Assembly (NCBI RefSeq): GCF_019703515.2
Contig: NC_059348.1
Coordinates: 18,929,656 to 18,993,655, forward strand
Direction: 5' to 3'
Source: Myxocyprinus asiaticus
Lineage: Eukaryota; Chordata; Actinopteri; Cypriniformes; Catostomidae
Length of the DNA: 64,000 bases
The notes below the pieces were generated by a model that worked only from the letters and a program-made list of their open reading frames with translations, was not told the origin of the DNA and did no database searches. Position numbers and translations under genes: made by a program. Positions 26,343-37,835 of this stretch are shown one piece after another. The number at the start of each line of letters is the position of its first letter. Positions within the stretch are counted from its first letter, which is position 1.

Positions 26343-27195
26343 AAATTTGCAATTGTGATTTATCATAATATTTTGAGAATAAAGCAAAACTTACGAGAAG
26401 AAAGTCGAAGCATTATGAGATTAAAGTTGTAATATTTTGAGAATAAATCAAAAGGTTAGTAACATCAAAGTGATGTGGTGGACAACAGCAAAGTGGAGCA
26501 TCTGGGTCTTTACATACAACACCACTAACCAGGGAGATAACTTGGCTATACAACCAAGCTGAATTTGTGGGAAGTTTTTGTGAGCTCTCTGTTCATGAAT
26601 GAGGTGTGCATTAGTACAGGAGTTTTCAACATGTGGGCGCCTGTCAAGGGAGGCACGAGATACAGGCTCGCACTCAAGTGAATCGAAAAATAATTGGAAC
26701 TGCTGTGAATTATATAAGTCCATATCAAGATATCGGGACTGCTCGAATCTGTCTGGTTCTTTCTCCTGAATAAATTACATTTCCTACATAACCACTACAG
26801 TGTCCGGATACTAATAACTCTGTGCTGATGTGCCAAAAGACCAAGGATTTCTTTATTGCTAAATCCTATCCTACAGTATGATTTAACTACATCCTCCACA
26901 TCCATCTCTTGCATTGACGAAGCTACTGGCTCGGCGTCCATTCTATCATTGTGATGATGATGCTATGTTTAGCCTAATATTGAGATTTTATTTATCTAAT
27001 ATTTTGACTTTATTCTCACAATGCTATGACTTTATTCTAATAATTTTTACTTTATTCTCAAAACAATATGAATATAATCTCAAAAGGCTATGACTTTATT
27101 CTAATAATTTTGACTTTATTCTCATACAAAATCTAATATCATAATGCTACGACTTTATTCTCAAACTATTACGACTTTAATCTCTTAATGTTACA
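26343..27195. repeat. inverted pair of GACTTTATTCTCATAAT minisatellites
   Basis: 26343-26455 holds minus-sense units (TTTTGAGAATAAAGC, ATTATGAGATTAAAGT) and 26985-27195 holds the plus-sense form (ATGACTTTATTCTAATAAT, about 9 units of ~22 bp). The arms face each other across ~530 bp, giving fold-back potential. The unit resembles the minisatellite at 58140-58860. Confidence 0.7.
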
Positions 27196-27649
27196 ACATT
27201 ATTAATTTTTACTTTACGTGCTTCTATGACACATTTGTCTCACGTGTGGACTCGTATGTTCTTCTGGATTTGTACATCCGGTCCTGTCCATCGCAAGTTC
27301 AGCACTATACCATTTGAGCTACCATGCAATATGATTGCTCAAACAAGCTAATAAATGTAGTTGGTTGTGTAATGTAACGTTAAAATGTATCCCCTTGCTA
27401 GTCATGTGCTATGGTAATAGTGTTTTGACATTTTAAGTTAGCATTATGTGAAGAACAGGGTCAAATGTGTTTATGAACTGAGAATGAAACTGTGTTTTAC
27501 TCTTGATTTGTGTGGAAAGGAATAAAAGTAATTGTTGTTGATCTCAGAACCTCTTCTTAATATGATTAACTCCTTGCTCTCCTTAGGGCATGTCTCAAGA
27601 AACTTTAAGCTGGCAGTTATCAAACTGCTTATTAAGAAGCCACGGCTTG

Positions 27650-27841
27650 ATGTGGTGGTGGTGTAGTGGACTAAAGTGCTGAACTGGTAAGCAGAAGGTT
27701 GTTGGTTCAATCCCCACAGCCACCACCATTGTGTCCTTGAGCAAGACACTTAACTCCAGGTTGCTCCAGGGGGATTGTCCCTGTAATAAGGGCACTGTAA
27801 GTTGCTTTGGATAAAAGTGTCTGCCAAATGCATAAATGTAA
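27650..27841 (+). mobile_element. V-SINE-like tRNA-derived SINE
   Basis: The head GGTGGTGTAGTGGACTAAAG (A-box) and GGTTCAATCCC (B-box) are followed by the conserved central domain (TTGAGCAAGACACTTAACTC, GGGGGATTGTCCCTGTAATA) and the L2-type tail CTTTGGATAAAAGTGTCTGC...AAATGTAAA. It ends exactly where the LINE fragment begins. Well preserved. Confidence 0.9.
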
Positions 27842-30179
27842 AACTATGTTCATTTCTACAGAGAAATGGTACAGTACATATGAAGAATTTCAGTCAGGAT
27901 TTAGACCACAGTACAAAGACTGCACTTATCAGAGTTACAACTGAATTGCTCTTATCATCTGATCACAGCTGCATTTGTCTTCTAGTGCTTTTAGATCTTA
28001 GTGCTGCCTTCGACAAAATAGATCACAACATTCTCATGGACAGGCTTGAGAATTATGTTGGCATTTGTGGAAAGGCATTAGCTTGGTTTAGGTCCTATTT
28101 ATTAGACCGCTACCACTTTGTCTGTGTAAACGTGGAATTTTCAGATCAAACTAAAGTATGGAGTGCCACAGGGATCAGATTTAGGGCCTCTGCTTTTCTA
28201 CTTATATATGCTTGCCCTAGGAAACATTATCAGGAATCATGAAATAAGTTTTCACTGTTATGCCAACGATACCCAACTTTATATTTCTTCGAAACTCAAC
28301 GAAATTTCACAAATCTCCAAATTAGCAAAGTGTATAATTGAAATCAAAGATTGGATGGCCAGAAATGTCCTTCTACTCAATTCCGACAAAACAGAGGTAC
28401 TAGTTATTGGACCAAAAACCTCAAAAAATAAGCCGCTATAATTTGACTCTTGATGGATGTACTGTAACATTGTCTTCTACAGCAAAGAATTTAGGTGTTA
28501 TATTTTAAACAAATCTGTCCTTTGAAAATCAAATTTCCAATGTTTGTAGAACATCATTCTTTCATCTCAGAAATATTGCTAAGTTACGACACATGCTCTC
28601 TGTTGCTGATGTACTAATTCATGCATTCATGACCTCAAGACTAGATTACTGTAACGCATTACTGGGAGGATGTCCTGCAAGTTCAATAAATAAACTTCAA
28701 TTGGTTCAAAATGCAGCAGCTAGAGTGCTGACTAGAACCAAGAAAAATGATCACATTAGCCCCATTTTATCATCGCTACATTGGCTACCTGTTAAATTTC
28801 ATATTGATTTTAAAATTATGATAACTACGTACAAAGCTTTGAATGGTCTAGCTCGACAGTACTTAAGTGACCTTCTATTACACTACATTCCATCACGTTC
28901 ATTACAATCGCAAAATTGTGGCCTGTTAATAGTACCTAGAATTTCAAAATCCAGAAAAGGAGGTAGATTAATTTTCCTGTTTGGCTCCTAAACTATGGAA
29001 TAGTCTCCCTAGCACTGTTTGGGAGTCAGACACACTCTCTCAGTTTAAGTCTAGATTAAAGACGCATCTATTCAGCCAGGCATACACCTAATTTATCCAT
29101 CAACTCATAGTTATGCTGCATTAGTTAGGTCTGTCGGAACGGAAACACTATTTTATAACTAAACTAGCAATAAATTGAATTCCATCTACGCTAATATTAC
29201 TATATTTGTTTCTCTGTCTCAACTTCAGGATTCATATCACAGAGCCTGCCAGATCAAGCTCCATTCCTGCTTGGTGTCCGACAGTGATGACGACTAACTG
29301 CAGCCTGTGCCAGCCAGATACACTACAGTCTACGACGATGGACTTCACAGAGGATGATCTAATGCCAACTCCAACCGTAAGACATGGGATACTGCCTGAA
29401 CCTTGGATTTAGGATGGACCTCACCAAAATGACCTGCCAGTTGAACTGCGATGCACCTCACTGATCTCTGCCTGCATCACCTTGGTCAAATGATGGATTA
29501 CACTCTTAGAATTTAATACATAGACAATCAATTTTCAGACATTTTCATAATCAATCGTCATGGAAATGAATGATCAATTAATTGATTAATCATTAATGTT
29601 AATATCGTAAAACGTACGTGGAGGACTACAAATAATATGTGTATATAGCCTACTGTTTAAATATAATTTAGATTAATACACTTAAGAAATGCAAGCACTG
29701 GCATTTTCCTCTTAAAATATTCTTCGTTCAGTGTATTTTAATACATTTAGGCTATGATTAGTATGAATTTGTGAATGATTTAATTACTGTTAATGAATTA
29801 CTGTTAAAATAACTTCTATCTTAAGATAATTAAGATATATAACTTTTATACCTACTTGAGTTCATTAAAACTTCACTTTGTGGTTCCTGGTATATTCTGG
29901 ACCTTTGGACTTATTTCTTTATTAGAAATGAAGTCAAATCATAACACGCTGCATTAACACAGTACATAACATAGGCTACAGCTTCTCTGGCGACTGTGAG
30001 ATATCATCTGAATGGGTCTTCGTGCTTTCCCGGCGATCGCTGAAATAATTGTAGGTTGGAATGAAACAAGGAGATCATCAGTGCTTGTTGTCATGTTGTA
30101 CTTTAATACTAGCCAGAGGGGAACTGGCCCCAACAGTGAGCCTGGTTTCTCTCAAGGTTATTTTTCTCCATTAACCAAC
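27842..30179 (+). mobile_element. L2/CR1-type LINE remnant, 5' truncated (part 1)
   Basis: Broken reverse transcriptase frames, then a long 3' region with ACAGTGAGCCTGGTTTCTCT, typical of fish L2-type 3' ends. The element resumes at 31766 after a Gypsy insertion. Recognisable protein: LVLLDLSAAFDKIDHNIL (RT motif A), the frame-2 continuation CYANDTQLYIS (motif C region), then RLDYCNALLGG and SSLHWLPVKFHI near the C-terminus. Confidence 0.88.
27880..29090 (+). pseudogene. LINE reverse transcriptase fragment, inactivated
   Basis: The coding remnant runs through three frames: 27880-28165, 28163-28441, and 28593-28991 plus a short tail. The catalytic YADD box reads YAND here, replacing one metal-binding Asp by Asn, and stops occur near 28442 and 28508. 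The endonuclease domain and N-terminal RT are missing. The SSLHWLP, TYKALNGLA and LKTHLFSQA segments place it in the L2/CR1 group. Such enzymes reverse-transcribe LINE and SINE RNA at a nicked target; this copy cannot. Confidence 0.88.
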
Positions 30180-31765
30180 TGTGGTGATGTGGCCAAGCGA
30201 CCTCTGTGGAGAGCGAGGCTGGGGGAGGAAGAAAAGGGCAGTCCAAACCGCTGGTGGGGAGGGATAGCAAAACCAAAATTCAATACGCTCTTGACTTGAG
30301 AGCAAAACTCCACACACTGGGGTAATTAACACAGGAGAATTTGCTCCAGGCTCAAGAACGTCAAAGCCGACTGTATAATAGGGGTACTCGACAACGGAAT
30401 TTACACCGGGAGATAAAGTCCTTGTATTGCTCCCCACATCGGGCTCTAAATAAGGCAAGGACCCTTTGAGGTCACATGGCGAGTTGGGGAAATCGATTAT
30501 GAGGTGAAACGAATGGATAGAGGCAGAGCACATCAGATTTACCACCTCAACCTCCTAAAACTGTGGAGAGAGGTGGTCCCCATGACTTTGGCGATGGCAG
30601 TTCCGGAGAGGGAGGAGCTCGGACCGGAGGTGAACTTAGAAGTCACCGATCGAGTCACCGCGGTCACTTGTGGAGACCATCTCTCACTATCCCAAATCAA
30701 GGAGGTTGCAAGGTTGCAAGGAGAATTCTCCGACGTGTTCTCGCCTCTTCCCGGTTGTACGAATTTATTGAGCACCATGTCGAGACGAGCCCAGGGGTAG
30801 TGGTATGTAGTCATCCCTAAAGATTACCCAAGCACAAAAAAAAAGTGGTTCGGGAAGAATTAAAGGCCATGCTGGATATGGGGGTAATGGAAGAATCCCA
30901 CAGTGACTGGGCCAGCCCGGTAGTTTTGGTCCTGAAGAGCGACAGTGCGAAGGGATATAGGCAGATCCCCTTAACTCCCATGTCCCGTGAAAAGATGGCA
31001 TTTTCCACACAGTTTGGAATACACCAATTCGTGATGCTTCAGTTCAGTTTTTTCTGGGCCCCGGCTACGTTTCAGTGGCTCATGGACCGAATCCTCAGAC
31101 CGCACGCTGCTTACACCGCTGCCTATCTCAACAACATCATTATTTACAGTAATGACTGGCAGCGGCACCTGCAGTTTCTGAGGGCAGTCCTGAGGTTGTT
31201 GAGAGAGGTGGGGAAAACCCAAAGAAGTGCGCAATTTGACAGGTGGAAGTACAGTATCTGGGCTTCCACTTGGGTCACAGGTAGGTGCGGCCCCAAATTG
31301 ATAAAACCGCAGTGATTGCAGCCTGCCCTAGACCTAAGACCAAAAAGGAGGTGAGACAGTTCCTGGGGTTGGCTGGCTGGCTATTATCGTATGTTTGTGT
31401 CTAATTATTCAACCATCACCAGCCCGCTGACTGATCTTACTAAAAAGGGGGCACCAGATCTGGTCCAGTGTACAGAGCCGTTTCAGCAGGCGTTCACGCA
31501 GGTGAAAGCTGCACTGGTTGGGAGGTTGGGAGAGGAAGAAAGGTAAGAATTGACACCTGTGGGAAATCACCTCTAACAGCTGTTTTGTGTTGCAGTGAGA
31601 GCTGGAGGGTGATAAAAGGGCAGTCCAAACAGCTGAAGGGGAGAGAGAGAGTGACACACGAACCTGTGTATTTATACTGAAAAGTATCGAAAATAAAGGA
31701 CTTACGTTGTATTGTGTATCTGGCTCCCGCTTCTTCCTTCCTAAAAGAGCTAGAGACTTATCACA
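30180..31765 (+). mobile_element. internally deleted Ty3/Gypsy LTR retrotransposon inside the LINE
   Basis: It begins TGTGGTGATGTGG and ends GAGACTTATCACA (TG...CA LTR termini), flanked by CCAAC and CCAAA, a near-match 5-bp duplication within the LINE 3' region. The left LTR remnant and right LTR share GGGCAGTCCAAAC / GCTG with GGGGAG. The left LTR is cut short and joins directly to the end of integrase; gag, protease and most of integrase are gone. AATAAA lies near 31692. Confidence 0.82.
30276..31545 (+). pseudogene. Gypsy pol remnant: integrase tail followed by reverse transcriptase
   Basis: 30276-30560 encodes the C-terminal integrase module (VDYEVK-like segment, QIYHLNLLKLWRE), with frameshifts before 30504. 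One open frame (30504-30800) then crosses a linker into pre-RT sequence (EFSDVFSPLPG), followed by RT pieces at 30845-31315 (EESHSDWASPVVLV, ATFQWLMDRILRPH). The RT fingers/palm region is internally deleted after LVLKSD, and the catalytic YLDD box reads YLNN. A later fragment in another frame resembles the RT connection (LTDLTKKGAPD). Integrase before RT is the reverse of most Gypsy elements. Inactive. Confidence 0.82.
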
Positions 31766-31988
31766 CCAAAATCTTATGGAGTTTTGTGTTCCTTGCCACA
31801 GTTGCCTTCGGCTTGCTCACTGGGGTTCGAAATACAATTATTATTTAATTATTTATATACACAATTTACAGTCTAAGTCTTTATAGATATTACAGTTTCA
31901 TTTTCTGTTAAAGCATGATTTTCTGTACAGCTGCTTTGAAACGATGTGTGTTGTGAAAAGCACTATACAAATAAAAGTGACTTGACTT
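31766..31988 (+). mobile_element. L2-type LINE remnant (part 2, 3' end)
   Basis: Continuation after the LTR element: TATGGAGTTTTGTGTTCCTTGCCACAGTTGCC to GCTGCTTTGAAACGATGTG and the terminal CAAATAAAAGTGACTTGACT. The two parts join smoothly if 30180-31765 is removed. Confidence 0.85.
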
Positions 31989-33364
31989 AACTTCTATCAC
32001 TGTGTGTGCAGAAAACATTAATGTTCATTTATAAAGAAACGCTCCAACATTGTTTACATTGAGCCCACTTCATCTCTGATCTGTGAATCTGTGGGTTTCT
32101 TCTTCTGTAAAGCAGATAATGACATGCAGCCCGCAAGCGCCGTCTAGTGGCAAGTGACTGTATAGACAGCCTTTTCAATGTCTGCTGTCATGATTATTGA
32201 ATGCATTTGTCCTGAAATTAATTAATCAATGATCAATAAGCTTTATCAATCAAATAATTAATGACAATTAATCGATTTTTTATTAATCATTAACATCCCT
32301 AATCACAAGTCTGATGATATAGAAAAGTAATAGCACAACTCAACAACCTGGACAATTTGAGATTTCGCTAATGTCCTTAGTGCAAATGGTTAGCAAGTAC
32401 CACTAATAATTCTAGCACAGCCCTCCACCCTTTATGATATCATGACAGATTCAGATGCATTTAAAGCACCATTTAAATTATGATCTACGGTCTGCGCTAA
32501 TGTGCCGTGTCTATCATTTACAGTTAGCTAAAGCTACTGTATATAGTCACATCCTCTTTACTGAAACATTAATAAGATATATGACTGTTTACAGTAGCAC
32601 AGCAGTCAATAGCACATAGCAACAAACCCTGACTCTCCATTAATCCCATATAGAGCCAGAGCTACATGAAATGTCATTACCGCCTTAGCACATTTGCACC
32701 TGCATGAGAAAGACATGCATAATGAAAGCCCTGGGGGCCCAATCTTGCTTTCACCGCTGAATCCTTGAACCATGTGCTCTCTGGTCTATTCCTAGTGCAG
32801 GATCAGAGGTCCACCCTCAGAGCAGTCATTACTCATCTCACACATACACACACACATACACATATATTCACACACAATCTCTTCATTCCCTAAAGACCAC
32901 TGACCTGTGCACTCAACTCAGAACTGCTGCCAACAACTGCAGCCCTGCCAGCAAGCAAAAACCACACAGGAGCTACATGGGTGGCAGTGAACTGAGGAGA
33001 AGAGAGAGAAAGAGAGAGGCTAATCATCAAGAAAATCTATTGTGAAGACCGCACAGTTAGCATTCTGATGGTTACATCCCACTTAGTTTCGCTTAGCCAG
33101 AGCCTTGACTGAATGGCAAAAGGTTTGGTCCACAATGCAGCTTATTTTAACCAAGAACTGCTTACTCACACAGACCCATCTGACTGACATGTAAAGCGAA
33201 CAAATAGATCAACAACAGTAGTAGACTAGCACGAAAATAATGAACTTAAATAGTGTGGCAGTCTCCGTGAACAGATGTATAGACAACATGATCACACAAG
33301 AAATTGAAGTATCGCTTCCGAAGTTCATGTATCCTAAAATCAACCACATTCTGTTGAATTACAT
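31989..33364 (-). other. intron 1 stretch without clear element
   Basis: Bases 32195-32310 are rich in ATTAATCAAT words, as are 29520-29605, and may be the ends of a dispersed element. Bases 32640-33030 look unique, with a short (AC)n tract near 32842. No gene. Confidence 0.5.
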
Positions 33365-33800
33365 GACAAGCGGCATCTCAGGTGGACATTTTTGCATCAA
33401 TTCCAAAGTTGCCACCTTTCCATCTTGTGCTACTCCGAGCAACCTCAGAGACAAGGGCTCTGGTCCCGTGGGAACCAGGAAGTAACAGCATTCACATAAA
33501 CAATGCTGAGTGTGATTCAGAGGTTGCATTTTCGCTCTAACATGTTTACTCCACTGACGGCTAGGGTTGGGGATTGGGGTAGAGGGTACAGTTAATAAAA
33601 TATGCTTTCCTGTTGACTGTATAACATCATTTACAACTATAAATACAGCTCACTTTTGGTGCCACTCTGTGGACACTTCACCCAGAAACTGGAGTTCACA
33701 TGAGCCTATTTGTTTAATAACATTTCCAGCTTTGGCCACTAGGGAGCAGTGGTTCTAATTTTTTGTAAGCACAGACCCATTTCAGCAGCAGAAATTTCAA
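33365..33800 (+). repeat. dispersed repeat R1, copy B
   Basis: Same ordered blocks as 16100-16562: GACAAGCGGCATCTCA, GGAACCAGGAAGTAACAGC, CACTTTTGGTGCCACTCTGT, TTTGGCCACTAGGGAGCAGTG. Same orientation as copy A. Confidence 0.7.
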
Positions 33801-35874
33801 CCAACTGTTGCAGAAATCACAGTGAGATCAGTTTGGAATAGAAAACACGTAATAAATTGGTAAGAAAAAAAAATCATCGACATTGTGATCAGAATTTCTG
33901 TCCATCCACAAGTGATAAAAATTATTTCACAGACATAAAACATAAAACAAAGCAGAATGTAAAATTCTGCTCGTGGATATCTAGTTGACCTACTACTAAA
34001 AAGACAAAAAATTTGGTGCCACTGAACTCACTAATTTTGCCAAATCCAGTGATTGGAATTTCTCATTGTATCAATCTGTTACCACACAAATTTGTATCCA
34101 GATGGACTAAAAATAAACCTGTGTGCCTTAACCCCCAGAAATTGCGCAAAGCCACAAATAAGATTAGAGCTTGCCAGATTGAGAAAGTATTGTCCAGTTT
34201 TGTGTACATCAGGCGGTCGCTGAATGGACTGTTGATGGTCCATTCTGAGACTACATCCCACTGAAATTGTTATTATTTTTTTGACAACTAGGGTTAGAAT
34301 ACAGCTCCATCAATACGCTTCATCCAAGCATCTATACAATGCCAACGACAATGCTATGTCCACCATGGGTTGATCCACTGCCTCAATGTCCTCTATAACT
34401 CTCACCTCCCAGCCAAACAGAACTGTGCTGGTGACACATTCTCTCAGTGTCAACCAGCGCTGCCAACAACACCGAACATCACATTCGAGCCCATTCTGGC
34501 CTCAAGGAGTTTGGGAGAAAGAGTTGCTGAGCAACTTACATAACAGACAAAACCCTTTATGTGCTTCACATTATCACAAGGGTCTGTTGACAAGCACCCC
34601 GGTTGGAATCAAGGTCTTGCTTCCCTTATCTCCCCACTGATTGTGGCATGGCCAGGAAGAGGCATGTGATTGTCATCTCTGAGAGCAGAGACGAGCGATT
34701 GGGTTTGGACCGGAGGAAGTAGCAATCGCTCCGATTGTTTATCTCTTTCCCACTCACGCCTGAGGTCTGTGAATGCGCACGGTTAGGATCTGCATAGGTC
34801 TTAAGATCTGCACATTTGAATACACTGTTAAAATGTGTAACAGTGTGCTATTAGGTATGAAGTATATATATATATATCACTACAGATGCTATCTCTGTCC
34901 ACACATTGGATTGAAGAATAAAATAGAATAGAATTCCTGTCTCCTCAGTTCACAGGATTATAAAAAAGGACTGTTAAAAGTGGCCACCTGCAATTGTTAT
35001 GTAATTGGAGCTATTTCTGCTTGAACTGACCCTTAAAATTAAATTTGACGGTGTAACCTAATGTAGTCAAGTTGATTGAGACATGTTAAATAATATTGTT
35101 TATTTGAATCAAACCAGTTAATTAAGCTGTACATTAAGCACATTTTTAGGTTGACATTTTTTCAGTGTAGAATAGAATAGAATAGAATAGAACAGAATTA
35201 GCTAGGCAATAGATACATGTGCAATAGAAAATTTTGTGTTCACTCTGCATATAGTGTAAATTAATTGTCATATAATGGTTACTCTTGTCTTTAATGTTTA
35301 CTTGCTCAGTTTTTTCAGTGTATTTATTGTATTATACTGTGCATGTTGTGTAAATTGTGTAATTTTTTTTAAAAAAGTGTTAATTTTTAATGTCTTTTAT
35401 TTATTATAATATGTGTGGTACATACTGGGGACTGTACAGTGTTATTGTCTGGTTGCTAATGCACCCCAATTTCTCCACAATGGATCAATACAGTGTGTAT
35501 GTAAGTTAGTAAGTACAGAATGTATGTATGTATGTATGTATTTACTATATCTATGATGTATGTATAGATATACAGATACACAGAAAAACAGACAGAGAGA
35601 CATCTATCTATCTATCTATCTATCTAATACACAGTATTTGGAATAGAATAGAATAGCTGCACATACCACAGCACACACTGGGACAGCACATGGTGGAGAT
35701 CCAACAAGCGTTTCAATATGCAAGTGCGCAAGTGCTGTCCAGTTTTATTTATGATTTATGATGTTATCATAGGTCTCAGTTAAAAGCAGGATGTTTATAC
35801 TCGACATGTCAATGCCTGCGTGCGTTATTGTGTTGATGCAGAAGATGCTGATGCTGCTGCTGGGCCAGTCTTAC
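33801..35874 (-). other. 5' end of intron 1 with simple repeats
   Basis: Simple repeats only: AATAGAATAGA runs at 34916-34935, 35167-35200 and 35640-35655, ATGT repeats at 35518-35545, and ATCT repeats at 35602-35628. No exon or element termini were recognised. Confidence 0.6.
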
Positions 35875-35994
35875 CTCAACGCTGAAATGATGCTCTTCGG
35901 CCGCTGAACACCACATCCACACCGCCGTATGGAGCCATAACAACAGCGCATACATACAGTCCAGCTTTCGTTTTTTAAGTAAAGTAGCGTTCAT
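35875..35994 (-). CDS. mmp16: mmp16 exon 1: signal peptide and start codon
   Basis: Forty codons in phase 0, MNATLLKKRKLDCMYALLLW through HHFSVE, then donor GTAAGA. Basic residues precede a hydrophobic stretch (residues 13-31) that should direct the protein to the ER. The chosen ATG has A at -3, an in-frame TAA at 36010-36012 just upstream, and joins exon 2 in frame as FSVE-AWLQRYG, matching the FNVE-VWLQKYG junction of mammalian MMP16. Any 5'UTR lies to the right. Confidence 0.93.
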
Positions 35995-36320
35995 ATTTGT
36001 CGATTCGGTTTATATTCCCTTCGTCGGGACTGTTTATTTCTCAATCCTCGTATGTCAGTTAAGCAAGTGCCATTCTGGACCGAAGATGAAACGCTCGGAG
36101 CGCGGAGAAGCATCGGCGTCCGCACAATTTGTTAGAGGTTGTCTGGCATTCCACATTTCATCTCGCACATCCGATGTACTATTTCGAGACATTTTTCGAG
36201 ACATGCTTTGAAGCGTTACCTTGGCGAACGTGCAGCTTGCTTTTCTATATTGAGCAGCATCCAGAGCGTACGCACAGCGCATGCGCGCTGACTCTAAGCA
36301 ATGATGCTTGTTGACTAGTG
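35995..36320 (-). promoter_or_regulatory. mmp16 5'UTR and CpG-rich promoter region
   Basis: CpG-rich sequence in an A/T-rich neighbourhood (for example AACGCTCGGAGCGCGGAG, CCAGAGCGTACGCACAGCG), directly upstream of the start codon. No TATA box is evident, consistent with a CpG-type promoter. The transcription start cannot be fixed from sequence. Confidence 0.65.
36277..36286. promoter_or_regulatory. NRF1-type site GCGCATGCGC
   Basis: A perfect palindrome matching the NRF1 consensus, 283 bp upstream of the mmp16 start codon. NRF1 sites are common near start sites of CpG promoters. Confidence 0.6.
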
Positions 36321-36861
36321 GGCAGTGGCACCATTCATTCTGTCTTCATTCTTCATTCTGCACATGTCAATCTGAGATCAATGAAGGTGTAAAAATGGGT
36401 CTTCGGGAGGCGGGACACAAAATACGGCTCACACGGAGAGTAACCTTTGGCAAACAGGCGTCAGCATCAATATTTCCAGCTGTCAGTTAGACTCAAGCAT
36501 CCTTATGTTTGATAACACCACAATAACAACATGTATTTAAGGCTTTTGTGGACAGCTGCATGAAGATGTAAAATAGTAAATAGTTTTGATCTTCGTAGCA
36601 TGGTGTTGTATTAGATCAATTCCTTTGTATTTGTCTTTGAATCACCAATATTATGTTAAACAGTATGAAAACAATAGTACTCATAGATCTGTGTGAATTA
36701 AACGATCATCTCCGGGGTTGGATAGCCCATATTTTCATGCCAACCACAAGATGGGGGTAGTTCACTATAAGGAAATGTTCAAAATGAGGAAAGTTCAAAA
36801 TGAGGAATTTAAACAGTTCTATTCAGTCTTTAAGAAAGACAATCATATTGTGAAGAGAGAC

Positions 36862-36864
<3 letters not shown>

Positions 36865-36908
<44 letters not shown>
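36865..36908. repeat. (GA)n microsatellite
   Basis: AGAGAGACAGAGACAGAGAG then a long pure GA run. Not coding. Confidence 0.95.
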
Positions 36909-36910
<2 letters not shown>

Positions 36911-36950
36911 TGAGAGAACACACAGTATATATAAGAGAAAAATATTCTTT

Positions 36951-37352
36951 TGATAGTTCACCCAAAAATGAAAATTCTCTCATCATTTATTCACCCTCAT
37001 GCCATCCCAGATGTGGATGACTTTCTTTCATCTGCAGAACACAAATGAAGATATTTAGAAGTATATCTCCATACAATGCAAGTGAATGGTGACCAGAACT
37101 TTAAAGGTCCAAAAAGCACATAAAGGCAGCATAAAAGTAATCCATATGACTCCAGTGGTTTAATCCATATCTTCAGAAGATATGATAGGTGTGGGTGAGA
37201 AACAGATCAATATTTAAGTCTTTTTTTTTCTTCTTTTTTTTACTATAAATCTATAAATAAATTTACTGTAATTGTTTCTGGCAATTTGCATTATTCGTGC
37301 ATATTGCCACCTACTAGGCAGGGAGGAGAATTTATAGTAAAAAAGGACTTAA
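36951..37352. mobile_element. MITE-like element, left half (copy 4)
   Basis: A clear left arm (TGATAGTTCACCCAAAAATG) and centre, stopping at AAAAAAGGACTTAA where the fold-back element begins. The right arm is not found after 37835, so the copy is cut there. Confidence 0.82.
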
Positions 37353-37835
37353 AGGGTCAACAAAAGGTGAAAGTTCATCAGGTAAATTAACGGACTACTT
37401 TTTGCGACCAGGTAAATTTGTTATCACATTGCTTCATTTTCCATGGCCATTCAAAATAATAGTAATAATAAATGAAGGTACACTCATGGCATCAAATATT
37501 TTATTTTAGTACATGGACATTCAAAAGAATGTTGGAAATTATTTATTTATTTATATATATATTTATGTTATGCTAATAGAGTGTCTTTTTCACTGTATTA
37601 TAGTTTGCATTCATAGTAACACTGTTTTGAACCCTATTATTCCACCCCACCAAAATTTCCAACATTCTTTTGAATGTCCATGTACTAAAATAAAATATTT
37701 GATGCCATGAGTGTACCTTCATTTATTATTAATTTGAATGGCCATGGAAAATGAAGCGATGTGATAAAAATGTTACCTGGTCGCAAAAAGTAGTCCGTTA
37801 ATTTACCTGATGAAATTTCACCTTTTGCTGACCCT
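37353..37835. mobile_element. fold-back element with ~185-bp near-perfect inverted arms
   Basis: The left arm 37353-37541 starts AGGGTCAACAAAAGGTGAAA. The right arm 37654-37835 is its reverse complement with few mismatches, ending CACCTTTTGCTGACCCT. The ~112-bp centre is A/T-rich with no coding sequence. The structure would form a long hairpin. The termini define a MITE family I cannot name. Confidence 0.88.

Larger units (their letters stand above)
15272..35874 (-). other. mmp16 intron 1 (about 20.6 kb)
   Basis: The largest intron, bounded by GTAAGA at 35869-35874 and TGCAG at 15272-15276 on the minus strand. It holds several hAT-type elements, SINEs, an L2-type LINE with a Gypsy insertion, and a MITE. 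Large first introns are common in MT-MMP genes. Confidence 0.9.

Noticed and set aside
36718..37020. 100-codon frame with DREREREREK run
   Set aside because: Product of a (GA)n microsatellite followed by MITE sequence.
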